A DNA stretch of 64,000 nt from Streptomyces bicolor (lineage in GTDB: Bacteria; Actinomycetota; Actinomycetes; Streptomycetales; Streptomycetaceae): NCBI RefSeq assembly GCF_000719285.1, contig NZ_JOFS01000028.1, positions 128,968 through 192,967 of the forward strand, read 5' to 3'. The translations under genes and the position numbers were made by a program. Position 1 is the stretch's first letter, and each line of letters begins with the position of its first letter. Below, piece after piece: positions 8,479 to 16,806 of the stretch. The notes beneath the pieces are model-generated. The model worked only from the letters and a program-made list of their open reading frames with translations, made no database searches and was not told the origin of the DNA.

Positions 8479-9429
8479 ATGCACACCGACCTCGTGGCTG
8501 CGCTCGACATCGGCGGCACCAAGATCGCCGGAGCGCTGGTGGACGGCCGCGGCACGATCGTGGTCCGGGCCCAGCGCCCGACGCCGGCGCGGGAGGACGG
8601 CGAGACGGTGATGCGGGCCGTCGAGGAGGTCGTCGGCGAGCTCACCGCGTCGCCCTTGTGGGAGCGCGCCACGGCCCTCGGCATCGGCAGCGCGGGCCCG
8701 GTGGACGCGTCCGCGGGCACCGTCAGTCCGGTGAACGTGCCCGGCTGGCGTGACTATCCGCTGGTCCGGCGGGTGCGGGAGGCGGCCGGCGGTCTGCCCG
8801 TCGAGCTGATCGGCGACGGCGTGGCCATCACGGCGGCCGAGCACTGGCAGGGAGCCGCCCGAGGTCATGACAATGCCCTCTGCATGGTCGTCTCCACGGG
8901 CGTCGGTGGGGGTCTGGTCCTGAACGGCCGTCTGCACCCCGGCCCCACCGGCAACGCCGGCCACATCGGCCACATCAGCGTGGACCTGGACGGCGACGAG
9001 TGCCCGTGCGGTTCGCGCGGCTGCGTGGAGCGCATCGCCAGCGGCCCCAACATCGCCCGGCGGGCGCTGGAGAACGGTTGGCAGCCGGGCCCGGACGGTG
9101 ACACCTCCGCCGCCGCGGTCGCCGCCGCCGCGCGCGAGGGCGACCCGGTCGCCGTGGCCTCCTTCGAGCGCGCCGCACAGGCCCTCGCCGCCGGGATCGC
9201 GGCCACCGCGACCCTGGTCGAGATCGACATCGCCGTGATCGGCGGGGGCGTCGGAAAGGCGGGCGACGTCCTCTTCACGCCCCTCCGCAAGGCGCTGACG
9301 GACTACGCCACCCTGTCCTTCGTCCAGCGGCTGGCGATCACGCCGGCCCAGATGGGAACGGACGCGGGCCTGGTGGGAGCCGCGGCGGCGGCGCTTGCGG
9401 GGAAGGCGGGGGCGGCGGCGGGGGTGTGA
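8479..9429 (+). CDS. ROK-family sugar kinase (glucokinase/N-acetylglucosamine kinase type)
   Basis: 316 aa, ATG 8479 preceded by GGGAGAA. The N-terminal phosphate-binding motif ALDIGGTKIAGAL is at residues 8-20, and the catalytic aspartate region is ELIGDGVAITAAEHW. The ROK zinc motif CPCGSRGC followed by VE is near residues 174-183, and GHIGHISVDLDG supplies the conserved histidine. It phosphorylates a hexose (glucose, mannose, GlcNAc or similar) with ATP in the cytoplasm; the precise sugar cannot be read from sequence. No DNA-binding N-terminal domain is present, so it is a kinase and not a ROK repressor. Divergent LacI gene and downstream convergent alpha-galactosidase suggest a galactoside or oligosaccharide utilisation locus. 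Confidence 0.9.
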   Translation: MHTDLVAALDIGGTKIAGALVDGRGTIVVRAQRPTPAREDGETVMRAVEEVVGELTASPLWERATALGIGSAGPVDASAGTVSPVNVPGWRDYPLVRRVREAAGGLPVELIGDGVAITAAEHWQGAARGHDNALCMVVSTGVGGGLVLNGRLHPGPTGNAGHIGHISVDLDGDECPCGSRGCVERIASGPNIARRALENGWQPGPDGDTSAAAVAAAAREGDPVAVASFERAAQALAAGIAATATLVEIDIAVIGGGVGKAGDVLFTPLRKALTDYATLSFVQRLAITPAQMGTDAGLVGAAAAALAGKAGAAAGV

Positions 9430-9463
9430 GTGCGCGGCTCGGGGGAGGAACGTTCCGCCCCGG

Positions 9464-9511
9464 CCGTTCAGCCGCTCATTCCGCCCCGCCGCCCCGCCGT
9501 TCAGCCGCTCA
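9464..9511. repeat. Direct repeat in the convergent ROK/alpha-galactosidase gap
   Basis: The 15-mer CCGTTCAGCCGCTCA occurs at 9464-9478 and again at 9497-9511, 33 bp apart. The second copy overlaps the stop codon of the alpha-galactosidase gene. It is probably a local duplication. No terminator hairpin is obvious in this 79-bp gap. Confidence 0.6.
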
Positions 9512-11539
9512 GCAACTCAACCGCGCCTCCGCCCAGTCCCCGTGGTCCGAGTCGATGCCGTCGCCGCCGTCGGTGACCACGAGCCGGACCACCTGGGCTC
9601 CGGTCACGTCGGCCGTGATCGGTTGGGCCGGCATCGCATTCGTGAGGGTGTCCGTCGAGGCTGCTCTGGTGCCGTTCGCCCAGATCTCGAAGGCGACCGT
9701 GCCGCCCGCGCCCTCCTCGTCGTCGACGCCGACCTCCGCGGTGACCGTCTCGCACGCGCCGCCGGTGTAGTACTCGATGGCGCTCGCGGCGTGGACGCCG
9801 AGTCCCTTGTCGTACACCACGCCGCCGATGGTGATCGGATGGCCGTCGCCCGCGGCGCTCTCCCCGTTGCTCGTGTTGCGCTCGACGGGGCCCCAGCCGT
9901 TGGTGGCCGACAGCCAGGGGAGGTCACCGAGGCCGGACGTCCCCGAGGGCGGTGGCGTCACCACGGTCGCGGTCAGCGGCAGTGTGCTGTCGACGCGGAC
10001 GCCGGTCGGGGAGTGGTAAGTCGCCCTGAGCGTCACGTCGTACGAACCCGTCGGCGTCCCCTCCGGCGCGGTGACCGCCCACTTCGTGCGCAGGGTACGG
10101 CCCGTCGGCAGCGCGGGTGAGGTGGTCGGGGACGTCGCTTCGAGGGTCCACCCTTCGGGCCCGGTCAGGGTGACGGACACACGCCTGGCCGTCGTACGCC
10201 CCAGGTCGGTCACCGTCGACGTGAGGGTCGTCGTCCTGCCCGCCTCGACCATCGGGCTGCCCTCCAGGCCCAGTTCGACGGCGGGCGGATGCTGGGCCCA
10301 CTTGGGGTCGGCCCAGGCGCGGACGAGGACCGTGCCGTGGGCGGGGACCGTCGCCGAGATCGTGCCCGCGGTGTTGTGGCTCCGGTGCTGCCACAGGTCG
10401 CGCAGCGTGTACGCGTCGGCGGCGGGCAGGCCGACCGCCTCGGCGGTCGTGGTGATGCGCTGGGCGGTGCCGGACTCGTTGAAGAGGGCCACCGCGCGAC
10501 TGCTGTCCGCCATATCCTTGGCGACGACCCAGCGCCCGCCCTCGGCGGAGATCACCGTGCCCTGCCGGCCCAGCGGATCCTGGTCGACCGCGATGACCTC
10601 GCGGTTGCCGAGGATCTCGAAGGTCTCCTCGGACGCCGACCGGAGGTCGGAGCCGATGAGCAGCGGCGCGGCCATGACCGACCACATCGAGAAGTGCGAG
10701 CGGTACTCGGTGTCCGTCATCCCGCCGTTGCCGACCTCCAGCATGTCGGGGTCGTTCCAGTGGCCGGGGCCGGCGTACGGCGCGAGTGGCAGGTTCCGCT
10801 TCAGGATCGACAGCATCGAACCCCAGTTGTCGCTGATGTCACCGGTCGTGCGCCACAGATGGCCGACGTCGGACGCCCATTCCCAGGGCTTGTTCTCGCC
10901 CCATTCGCAGATGCTGTACACGATGGGCCGACCGGTTGCTCGGAGAGCGTCGCGCATGGTGGTGTAGCGCAGCTTGGCGTCCACGCCCTGGTTGTTGCAG
11001 TTGTCGTACTTGAGGTAGTCGACGCCCCAGTCCGCGAACTGCTGGGCGTCGCTGTACTCATGGCCCAGGGAGCCCGGAAATCCGGCCGGGTTGCAGGTCT
11101 TGGTGCCCGCGCTGGTGTAGATGCCGAACTTGAGGCCCTTGGAGTGGACGTAGTCCGCGACCGCCTTGATCCCGTTCGGGAAGCGGACCGGGTCGGGCAC
11201 GAGCTTTCCGTTCGCGTCCCGGGTGGGCAGGGCCCAGCAGTCGTCGAGGTTGACGTACTGGTATCCGGCGTCCTTGAGACCCTTCTCGACGAAGATGTCC
11301 GCGATCCCCTTGACCATGGCCTCGTCGAACTCGGCACGGCAGTGCGTGGAGTTCCAGTTGTTGAAGCCCATGGGCGGGGTGAGGGCGAGACCGTCGTCGG
11401 GGGACGCTGTGACGGGGGCCGCGGTGGCTGTGGGGACGGCGAGTCCCGTCGCGCACAGCAGGCCTGCGGTGAGAGCACCGATCACTCTTCTGCGGGCTTT
11501 GCAGGATTTGCGGGTTGTGCGGGTGTGAAGGTGACGCAT
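9509..11539 (-). CDS. Secreted alpha-galactosidase, GH27, with NEW3-like and NPCBM domains
   Basis: 676 aa from the ATG at 11539, chosen because CGGAGGAA stands just upstream; longer starts have no ribosome-binding site. The signal peptide has a basic n-region (KARRR) and a hydrophobic core ending near PTATAAP. The GH27 (alpha/alpha)-barrel runs from LTPPMGFNNWN, with nucleophile Asp in LKYDNC and acid/base Asp in DISDNW, followed by a small beta-sandwich. Then come an immunoglobulin-like NEW3 alpha-galactosidase-associated domain (around PMVEAGRTTTLTSTV) and a C-terminal NPCBM carbohydrate-binding domain (TNGWGPVERNTSNG to EARLSC). It should release galactose from galactomannan or raffinose-type glycans outside the cell, feeding the nearby sugar-kinase locus. 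Confidence 0.93.
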   Translation of the reverse strand: MRHLHTRTTRKSCKARRRVIGALTAGLLCATGLAVPTATAAPVTASPDDGLALTPPMGFNNWNSTHCRAEFDEAMVKGIADIFVEKGLKDAGYQYVNLDDCWALPTRDANGKLVPDPVRFPNGIKAVADYVHSKGLKFGIYTSAGTKTCNPAGFPGSLGHEYSDAQQFADWGVDYLKYDNCNNQGVDAKLRYTTMRDALRATGRPIVYSICEWGENKPWEWASDVGHLWRTTGDISDNWGSMLSILKRNLPLAPYAGPGHWNDPDMLEVGNGGMTDTEYRSHFSMWSVMAAPLLIGSDLRSASEETFEILGNREVIAVDQDPLGRQGTVISAEGGRWVVAKDMADSSRAVALFNESGTAQRITTTAEAVGLPAADAYTLRDLWQHRSHNTAGTISATVPAHGTVLVRAWADPKWAQHPPAVELGLEGSPMVEAGRTTTLTSTVTDLGRTTARRVSVTLTGPEGWTLEATSPTTSPALPTGRTLRTKWAVTAPEGTPTGSYDVTLRATYHSPTGVRVDSTLPLTATVVTPPPSGTSGLGDLPWLSATNGWGPVERNTSNGESAAGDGHPITIGGVVYDKGLGVHAASAIEYYTGGACETVTAEVGVDDEEGAGGTVAFEIWANGTRAASTDTLTNAMPAQPITADVTGAQVVRLVVTDGGDGIDSDHGDWAEARLSC

Positions 11540-11686
11540 ATGTACGTTCCTCCGAACCGGCAAGGGTGGGCGACGGCATGTACGCGTCATGACCGCTCAA
11601 CGGTAGGGGTCGGCGGGTCACCTTGGAAGCCGAGGGGTGGCGCGCGAGGGTCCGGTGTCCCCCGAGAGGTCTTGCCCATCGAGCTT

Positions 11687-11700
11687 TTGAACATGTTCAA
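11687..11700. promoter_or_regulatory. Perfect palindromic operator upstream of the epimerase gene
   Basis: TTGAACATGTTCAA, a perfect 14-bp palindrome in an AT-rich patch, 42 nt upstream of the ATG at 11742 and overlapping the probable promoter. The shape fits a MarR/TetR-type dimer site. The cognate regulator is not identifiable here. Confidence 0.6.
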
Positions 11701-11741
11701 TAACTGCGGTACGCTCGTGCTCACACCAGATGGGGGAGTCG

Positions 11742-12728
11742 ATGAAGATAGTGATACCCGGGGGGACCGGGCAGGTGGGAACCATCCTGAACCGCGCGCT
11801 GACCGCCGCGGGTCACGATGTCGTGGTCCTGACCAGGCGGCCGACGCGGGAGAACGAAGTCCGCTGGGACGGTGAGGCCCTGGGTCCGTGGGCCGAGGTG
11901 ATCGACGGCAGCGACATCGTGATCAACCTGGCCGGGCGCAGCGTCAGCTGCCGCTACACCGCACCCAATTTGCAGGCCATGATGGATTCGCGGGTGCACT
12001 CGACCCAGGTCGTGGGCGAGGCGATCGCGCGGGCCGCCCGGCCGCCCCGGGTCTGGCTGCAGATGAGCACGGCGACCGTCTACGCCCACCGCTTCGACGC
12101 GCCCAACGACGAGGCGACGGGCGTCATCGGCGGCAGCGAGCCCGATGCGCCGGACTACTGGGCGTACAGCGTCGAGATCGCCAAGGCCTGGGAACGGGCC
12201 CAGCAGGAGGCCGACACCCCGCGGACCCGCAAGGTCGCCCTGCGCTCCGCCATGGTGATGAGCCCCGATCGCGGCGGTGTCTTCGACGTCCTGCTGGGGC
12301 TGGCCCGGCTGGGCCTTGGCGGCCCCGTCGCGGGCGGGGCGCAGTACGTCTCCTGGATCCACGAGCGAGACTTCGTCCGCGCGGTCGACTTCCTGGTCGA
12401 CCGGGACGATCTCAACGGACCGGTGAACCTCGCCGCCCCCGAACCACTGCCGCAGCGCGCTTTCATGCGGGCGCTGCGCTCCGCGTGGGGCGTCCCCGTG
12501 GGCCTGCCCGCGACCAAGTGGATGGCGGAACTCGGCGCGTTCGCGCTGCGCTCGGACACCGAGCTGCTGCTCAAGAGCCGACGGGTCGTCCCCGGCAGGC
12601 TGCTGGAGGCGGGGTTCACCTTCGAGTACGGCCGATGGCCGGAGGCGGCCCAGGACCTCGCACAGCGGGTGCGGCTGCGCCGGGCCGGCCGGCGGCGGCC
12701 CGGGGCCGGGGTTCCGGCGGTGTCCTGA
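11742..12728 (+). CDS. TIGR01777-family NAD(P)-dependent epimerase/oxidoreductase (YfcH-like)
   Basis: 328 aa from ATG 11742, which has GGGGGAG directly upstream; an in-frame ATG at 11730 would remove that spacing. The Rossmann motif is GGTGQVG (residues 7-13). INLAGRSV and the WAYSVEIAKAWE segment replace the classical YxxxK of extended short-chain dehydrogenases, as in the TIGR01777 family, and QYVSWIHERDFVRAVDFL is a family signature. The C-terminal DUF1731-like tail is present (PATKWMAELGAFALRSDTEL). Cytoplasmic. Substrate is unknown for the family; E. coli YfcH and plant GC1 homologues are only loosely characterised. The palindrome at 11687-11700 suggests local repression. Confidence 0.87.
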   Translation: MKIVIPGGTGQVGTILNRALTAAGHDVVVLTRRPTRENEVRWDGEALGPWAEVIDGSDIVINLAGRSVSCRYTAPNLQAMMDSRVHSTQVVGEAIARAARPPRVWLQMSTATVYAHRFDAPNDEATGVIGGSEPDAPDYWAYSVEIAKAWERAQQEADTPRTRKVALRSAMVMSPDRGGVFDVLLGLARLGLGGPVAGGAQYVSWIHERDFVRAVDFLVDRDDLNGPVNLAAPEPLPQRAFMRALRSAWGVPVGLPATKWMAELGAFALRSDTELLLKSRRVVPGRLLEAGFTFEYGRWPEAAQDLAQRVRLRRAGRRRPGAGVPAVS

Positions 12729-12780
12729 TTGTCCTGAGGTCAGGCGTGACTCCCGCTCCCGTTTCACAGTTGAACCGGTC

Positions 12781-13077
12781 ATGAAGAAGCGCAGTATGCT
12801 CGCCATCGCCTCCCTGGCCACCGGATTCGTCGTCGCGGCGGTCACCCCGTCCCACGCCGCCGAGGCGCCTGTCACCGGGACCCCTTCCACGGAGACCCCT
12901 GGCATCGGCGGGGGGCTGAGGCTCCCCGGCGGAGAGGCCGGAGGGATGAAGGTCGCCGGCGGAGAGACCAAGCTCGCCGGCGTCAACGTGGACCAGGCCC
13001 TGAACACCTTCGGCAAGGCCATCAACCGCGAAACGGACCGGGCCGTGAACAACGCCCCGCACGGGAAGAAGCGCTGA
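12781..13077 (+). CDS. Small secreted protein of unknown function
   Basis: 98 aa. A Sec signal peptide (MKKRSMLAIASLATGFVVAA, cleavage near SHAAEA) is followed by a short Gly/Thr-rich mature chain of about 70 residues and a basic C-terminus (PHGKKR). No cysteine and no recognisable domain. It begins 52 nt after the epimerase stop and has a strong terminator immediately downstream, so it may be the last gene of that transcript. Real coding is supported by the signal peptide and GC3 pattern. Confidence 0.7.
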   Translation: MKKRSMLAIASLATGFVVAAVTPSHAAEAPVTGTPSTETPGIGGGLRLPGGEAGGMKVAGGETKLAGVNVDQALNTFGKAINRETDRAVNNAPHGKKR

Positions 13078-13097
13078 CGAGCCCAACGACCCGACCA

Positions 13098-13141
13098 CAC
13101 GGCGCCGGAGCCCCCGCACCCGAGGGGACTCCGGCGCCGTG
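13098..13141. terminator. Intrinsic terminator after the small secreted protein gene
   Basis: A 17-bp stem (13098-13114 with 13124-13141, one bulged A) with a 9-nt loop. The arms contain ACGGCGCCGGAG and its complement. It begins 21 nt after the stop codon. Confidence 0.8.
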
Positions 13142-13223
13142 GTCATGCGCCCTCTACGGGAGGTGGTTTCCGTGGCACTGTGGAGCGGGCAAGCCACAGG
13201 GGGCCAACAGAAGAGGGGGAAAC

Positions 13224-14264
13224 GTGATCGTCTGGATCAACGGTGCGTTCGGTGCGGGGAAGACCACCACCGCACGGGACCTGATCGAGCTGATCCCGAA
13301 CAGCACGCTCTTCGACCCCGAGGTCATCGGCGGAGCACTCACCCACCTGCTCCCGCCCAAACACCTCACCGAGGTCGGTGACTTCCAGGACCTGCCGATC
13401 TGGCGACGTCTGGTGATCGACACGGCGGCCGCGCTGCTCGCCGAGCTGGGCGGGACGCTCGTGGTCCCGATGACGCTGCTGCGCCAGGAGTACCGCGACG
13501 AGATCTTCGGTGGCCTCGCCGCCCGTCGCATCACCGTCCAGCACATCCTCCTCGCCCCGGCGGAAACGATCCTGCGGGAGCGAATAGCAGGGCGGGACAT
13601 CCCACCCGACCTGTCTGACGGCGAGATACGGATCCGGCAGTGGTCGTACGACCACATAGAGCCGTATCGCGCCGCGCTCGCCTCCTGGCTGACCGCCGAC
13701 GCCTATCCGGTCGACAACGGCGGCCTCACACCGTACGAGACCGCCGTCCGGATCGCCGAGGCGGTCGGCGGTGGCACCGTCCCCGTCTGCGACATCGTGC
13801 AGACCCCGGAGCCCACCTCCGAGACCCTCGCCTCGGGGGTCCTCCTCTTCGACGAGCAGGACCGCGTGCTGCTCGTCGACCCGACCTACAAGGCCGGCTG
13901 GGAGTTCCCCGGCGGCGTCGTCGAACCCGGCGAGGCACCCGCGCGCGCGGGCATGCGCGAGGTCACGGAGGAGACGGGGATACGGCTGGAGGACGTGCCG
14001 CGCCTCCTCATCGTCGACTGGGAGCGGCCCAAGCCCCCCGGCTACGGCGGCCTGCGCCTCCTCTTCGACGGCGGCCGCCTCGACTCCACGGAGGCCGAAC
14101 GCCTTCTGCTGCCCGGACCCGAGCTGCGCGACTGGCGATTCGTGACCGAGGAGGAGGCCGCCGATCTGCTGCCCCCGGTGCGCTACGAGCGGCTGCGCTG
14201 GGCGCTGCGCGCGCGGGAACGTGGGGCGGCGCTCTATCTGGAGGCCGGGATCCCCACCTCCTGA
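13224..14264 (+). CDS. TmrB-like P-loop kinase fused to a NUDIX hydrolase
   Basis: 346 aa, GTG start at 13224 after GAAGAGGGGG. Residues 1-180 closely resemble the tunicamycin-resistance ATPase TmrB: MIVWINGAFGAGKTTTA (Walker A), the FDPE motif, DFQDLPIWRRL and LVVPMTLL. Residues about 205-335 form a NUDIX domain with the full box GVVEPGEAPARAGMREVTEETGI (G-x5-E-x7-RE-x2-EE-x-G). A P-loop kinase and a NUDIX pyrophosphatase in one chain suggests processing or detoxification of a nucleotide or nucleoside-like compound. The kinase domain alone would predict phosphorylation or sequestration of a nucleoside antibiotic. The 3' end overlaps the convergent gene by 31 nt. Confidence 0.88.
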   Translation: MIVWINGAFGAGKTTTARDLIELIPNSTLFDPEVIGGALTHLLPPKHLTEVGDFQDLPIWRRLVIDTAAALLAELGGTLVVPMTLLRQEYRDEIFGGLAARRITVQHILLAPAETILRERIAGRDIPPDLSDGEIRIRQWSYDHIEPYRAALASWLTADAYPVDNGGLTPYETAVRIAEAVGGGTVPVCDIVQTPEPTSETLASGVLLFDEQDRVLLVDPTYKAGWEFPGGVVEPGEAPARAGMREVTEETGIRLEDVPRLLIVDWERPKPPGYGGLRLLFDGGRLDSTEAERLLLPGPELRDWRFVTEEEAADLLPPVRYERLRWALRARERGAALYLEAGIPTS

Positions 14265-15292
14265 AGCAGCCCGCGCAGCGCCTCGTCCGGGTAGGGCGTG
14301 AGCTTGCTCTCGTGGATCAGCCGCCCGTAGAAGTCGTTCACGACGGTGGCGACAGGCGCGTACCGCACGATGATGTCGGCGGCGGCCCGCGGGATTCCCT
14401 CGGGCCGCATGCCGTCGGCGCAGTCCCGCACGAAGGCCTCGCGCTCCTCCGAGCCATGGCGATACAGCGCGGTGGCCAGCCAGTTCACCAGGTGGGTGGC
14501 GGTGTAGCAGCGGTCGTAGAGGCGGTGGGCGTCGAAGAACGCGCGCTCCTGCGGGGTGAGCGGGAATCGGGACGAGAGCGCGAGCCCGTAGTCGGCCAGG
14601 TAGAACTGTCGGCCGTCGGTGAGCAGGTTGTGGAAGTGGGCGTCGAAATGGAGGAGTTCGCGCTCGTGGAGGAAGTCGGTGGTCGCCCTGAGTTCCTGCT
14701 CCACGAGGGTGCACGCGGCGTCGGCGCCGTCTGTGCGCAGCTGGGCGTCGAACCAGTCGTGCACGGTGTACGGCACGTACTCCAGGAACAGAGCCAGGCA
14801 CGCGGACGCCGTGCGCAGTCCCTCGATCCGCTCGCGGATCTGCGGGCTGCCGCCCCAGTAGGCGACGGCCCCCTCGACGTCGGCGAGTCGGCCGTGAAGG
14901 GGCTGAGGCGGCTGTGGCAGGACCCGCCAGTGGTACATCAGCGGGAAGCCTGCGAAGCGACCGGCGACGACCCAGTTCGTCGTCATGGTGTGCACGGCGA
15001 GCTCCCGCCAGGCACCGAACCCCGGGCTGCCGACGCCGTAGTGGAAGTAGGCCGGCAGCCGGAGGATGTTCGCCGTGGAGCGGACGTTCTCCGGCCGCAG
15101 CTCGACGTCGGTGAGCCGGACCCGTTTCACGAAGACCCGTCTGCCGTCCACCTCGATCAGCGTCGAGCGGCCGCCGATCCCGGTGCCGAGCGGCTCGCCC
15201 GACTCCACGAGATCCGCGAGTTCGTGATCGGAGAGAAGGGCGAGCGACGTGGCGATGTCGGCGTGGGCGGCGAGGCGCTCGGTGGGGGTCAT
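14234..15292 (-). CDS. Kinase-fold (APH-like) protein of unknown substrate
   Basis: 352 aa from ATG 15292; GTG 15295 is one codon upstream. Kinase-like elements: RRVFVKRVRLTD (putative ATP-binding lysine), LLHFDAHFHNLLTDG (HxDxxxxN catalytic loop) and FYLADYGLAL (DFG-like metal site). There is no canonical glycine-rich loop. This pattern fits atypical small-molecule or protein kinases of the APH superfamily. It lies 25 nt downstream of the M20 dipeptidase gene on the same strand and is probably co-transcribed. Substrate unassigned. Confidence 0.75.
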   Translation of the reverse strand: MTPTERLAAHADIATSLALLSDHELADLVESGEPLGTGIGGRSTLIEVDGRRVFVKRVRLTDVELRPENVRSTANILRLPAYFHYGVGSPGFGAWRELAVHTMTTNWVVAGRFAGFPLMYHWRVLPQPPQPLHGRLADVEGAVAYWGGSPQIRERIEGLRTASACLALFLEYVPYTVHDWFDAQLRTDGADAACTLVEQELRATTDFLHERELLHFDAHFHNLLTDGRQFYLADYGLALSSRFPLTPQERAFFDAHRLYDRCYTATHLVNWLATALYRHGSEEREAFVRDCADGMRPEGIPRAAADIIVRYAPVATVVNDFYGRLIHESKLTPYPDEALRGLLQEVGIPASR

Positions 15293-15317
15293 CACCCCAT
15301 CTTCAGCCGACGATCTC

Positions 15318-16673
15318 TCAACTCGCCGCGTACTTGCGCAGGAACAGCGCCTCGGCGACCGAAAGACGCTCCAGCTCCTGCGGGGACACGCTCTCGTTCA
15401 CCGCGTGGATCTGGGCCTCCGGCTCGCTCAGGCCGATGAGGAGGATCTCCGCGCGCGGGTAGAGGGCGGCGAGGGTGTTGCACAGCGGGATCGAGCCGCC
15501 CTGGCCGGCGTACTGCATCTCCTGGCCGGGGTACGCCACCGCCATCGCGTCCGCCATCGCCTGGTACGCCGGGCTGCTCGTGTCGGCGCGGAACGCCTGG
15601 CCCTGCCCTATCTGCTCGGTGCGCACCCGGGCGCCCCACGGCGTGTGCGTCTCCAGGTGGGCCTGCAGCAGCTTGGTCGCCTCGGCCGCGTCCACGCCCG
15701 GCGGCACGCGGAGGCTGATCAGCGCGCGGGCGCTCGCCTGCACGGACGGGGTGGCGCCGACGACCGGCGGACAGTCGATGCCGAGGACCGTGACGGCCGG
15801 GCGCGCCCAGATGCGGTCCGCGACCGTGCCGGAGCCGATCAGCTCCACACCGTCGAGGACCCTGGCGTCCTGGCGGAACTGCTCCACGTCGTACTGCAGC
15901 CCCTCCCACGACGGCCCGCCGGTCAGGCCGTCGACCGTGGTCGAACCGTCCTCCGCGCGCAGCGAGTCCAGTACGCGGATCAGCGCGCCGAGGGCGTCGG
16001 GCGCGGCGCCGCCGAACTGGCCCGAGTGCAGGTTGCCCGCGAGCGTGTCGATCCGCACGCGCACGAGGGTCATGCCGCGCAGCGTCGTGGTGACCGTCGG
16101 CAGTCCGACGCGGAAGTTGCCCGCGTCGCCGATCACGATGGTGTCGGCCTCCAGCAGATCCGGGTGTTCCTCGGCGTACCGCTCCAGACCGCCGGTGCCC
16201 ATCTCCTCCGAGCCCTCGGCGATCACCTTCACGTGCACGGGCACGCCGCCGTTGGCCTTGAGCGCGCGCAGCGCCAGCAGGTGCATGATCAGGCCGCCCT
16301 TGCAGTCGGCGGCGCCGCGCCCGTACCAGCGGCCGTCGCGCTCGGTCAGCTCGAACGGCGGGGTGCTCCAGGCGGCCTCGTCCAGCGGGGGCTGCACGTC
16401 GTAGTGGGCGTACAGCAGGACCGTCCTCGCGCCCTCGGGGCCGGGCAGGTGGCCGTACACCGACTGCGTGCCGTCGGGGGTGTCGAGCAGCGCCACGTCC
16501 TCGAAGCCCTCGGCGCGCAGCGCGTCGGCGACCCAGCGGGCGGCGCCCTCGCTCTCGCTCTTCGGGAACTGGTCGAAGTCCGCCACCGACTTGAATGCCA
16601 CCAGCTCGGTGAGCTCCGCCTTCGCCCTTGGCATCAGCGAGGCGACGGTCTCGGCGACCGGATTCGACGACAT
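15318..16673 (-). CDS. M20-family metallo-dipeptidase
   Basis: 451 aa from ATG 16673, preceded by AAGGAG with good spacing; longer in-frame starts lack a site. M20/CNDP-type signatures: LLYAHYDVQPP (zinc His and catalytic Asp), WYGRGAADCKGGL (bridging Asp), VIAEGSEEMGT (catalytic Glu and metal Glu), and the lid-domain histidine in AGNLHSGQFGG. The C-terminal metal His lies in EAQIHAVNE. It is a cytoplasmic di-zinc peptidase acting on dipeptides or related amide bonds. It is first in a two-gene unit with the kinase-fold protein and divergent from the flavoprotein gene across a 133-bp promoter region. Confidence 0.9.
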   Translation of the reverse strand: MSSNPVAETVASLMPRAKAELTELVAFKSVADFDQFPKSESEGAARWVADALRAEGFEDVALLDTPDGTQSVYGHLPGPEGARTVLLYAHYDVQPPLDEAAWSTPPFELTERDGRWYGRGAADCKGGLIMHLLALRALKANGGVPVHVKVIAEGSEEMGTGGLERYAEEHPDLLEADTIVIGDAGNFRVGLPTVTTTLRGMTLVRVRIDTLAGNLHSGQFGGAAPDALGALIRVLDSLRAEDGSTTVDGLTGGPSWEGLQYDVEQFRQDARVLDGVELIGSGTVADRIWARPAVTVLGIDCPPVVGATPSVQASARALISLRVPPGVDAAEATKLLQAHLETHTPWGARVRTEQIGQGQAFRADTSSPAYQAMADAMAVAYPGQEMQYAGQGGSIPLCNTLAALYPRAEILLIGLSEPEAQIHAVNESVSPQELERLSVAEALFLRKYAAS

Positions 16674-16806
16674 GGGCACGCTCCTTGTGGGTGCGACGTT
16701 GTACGTATGAGTGCTGTGATCCTCCCACAGCAGCCTGCGACGATGCCCGCCGTAGGATGCGGGAGACAGCAGCAGACGGCGGCTTGATCGGGAGCAGTAG
16801 ACCATC

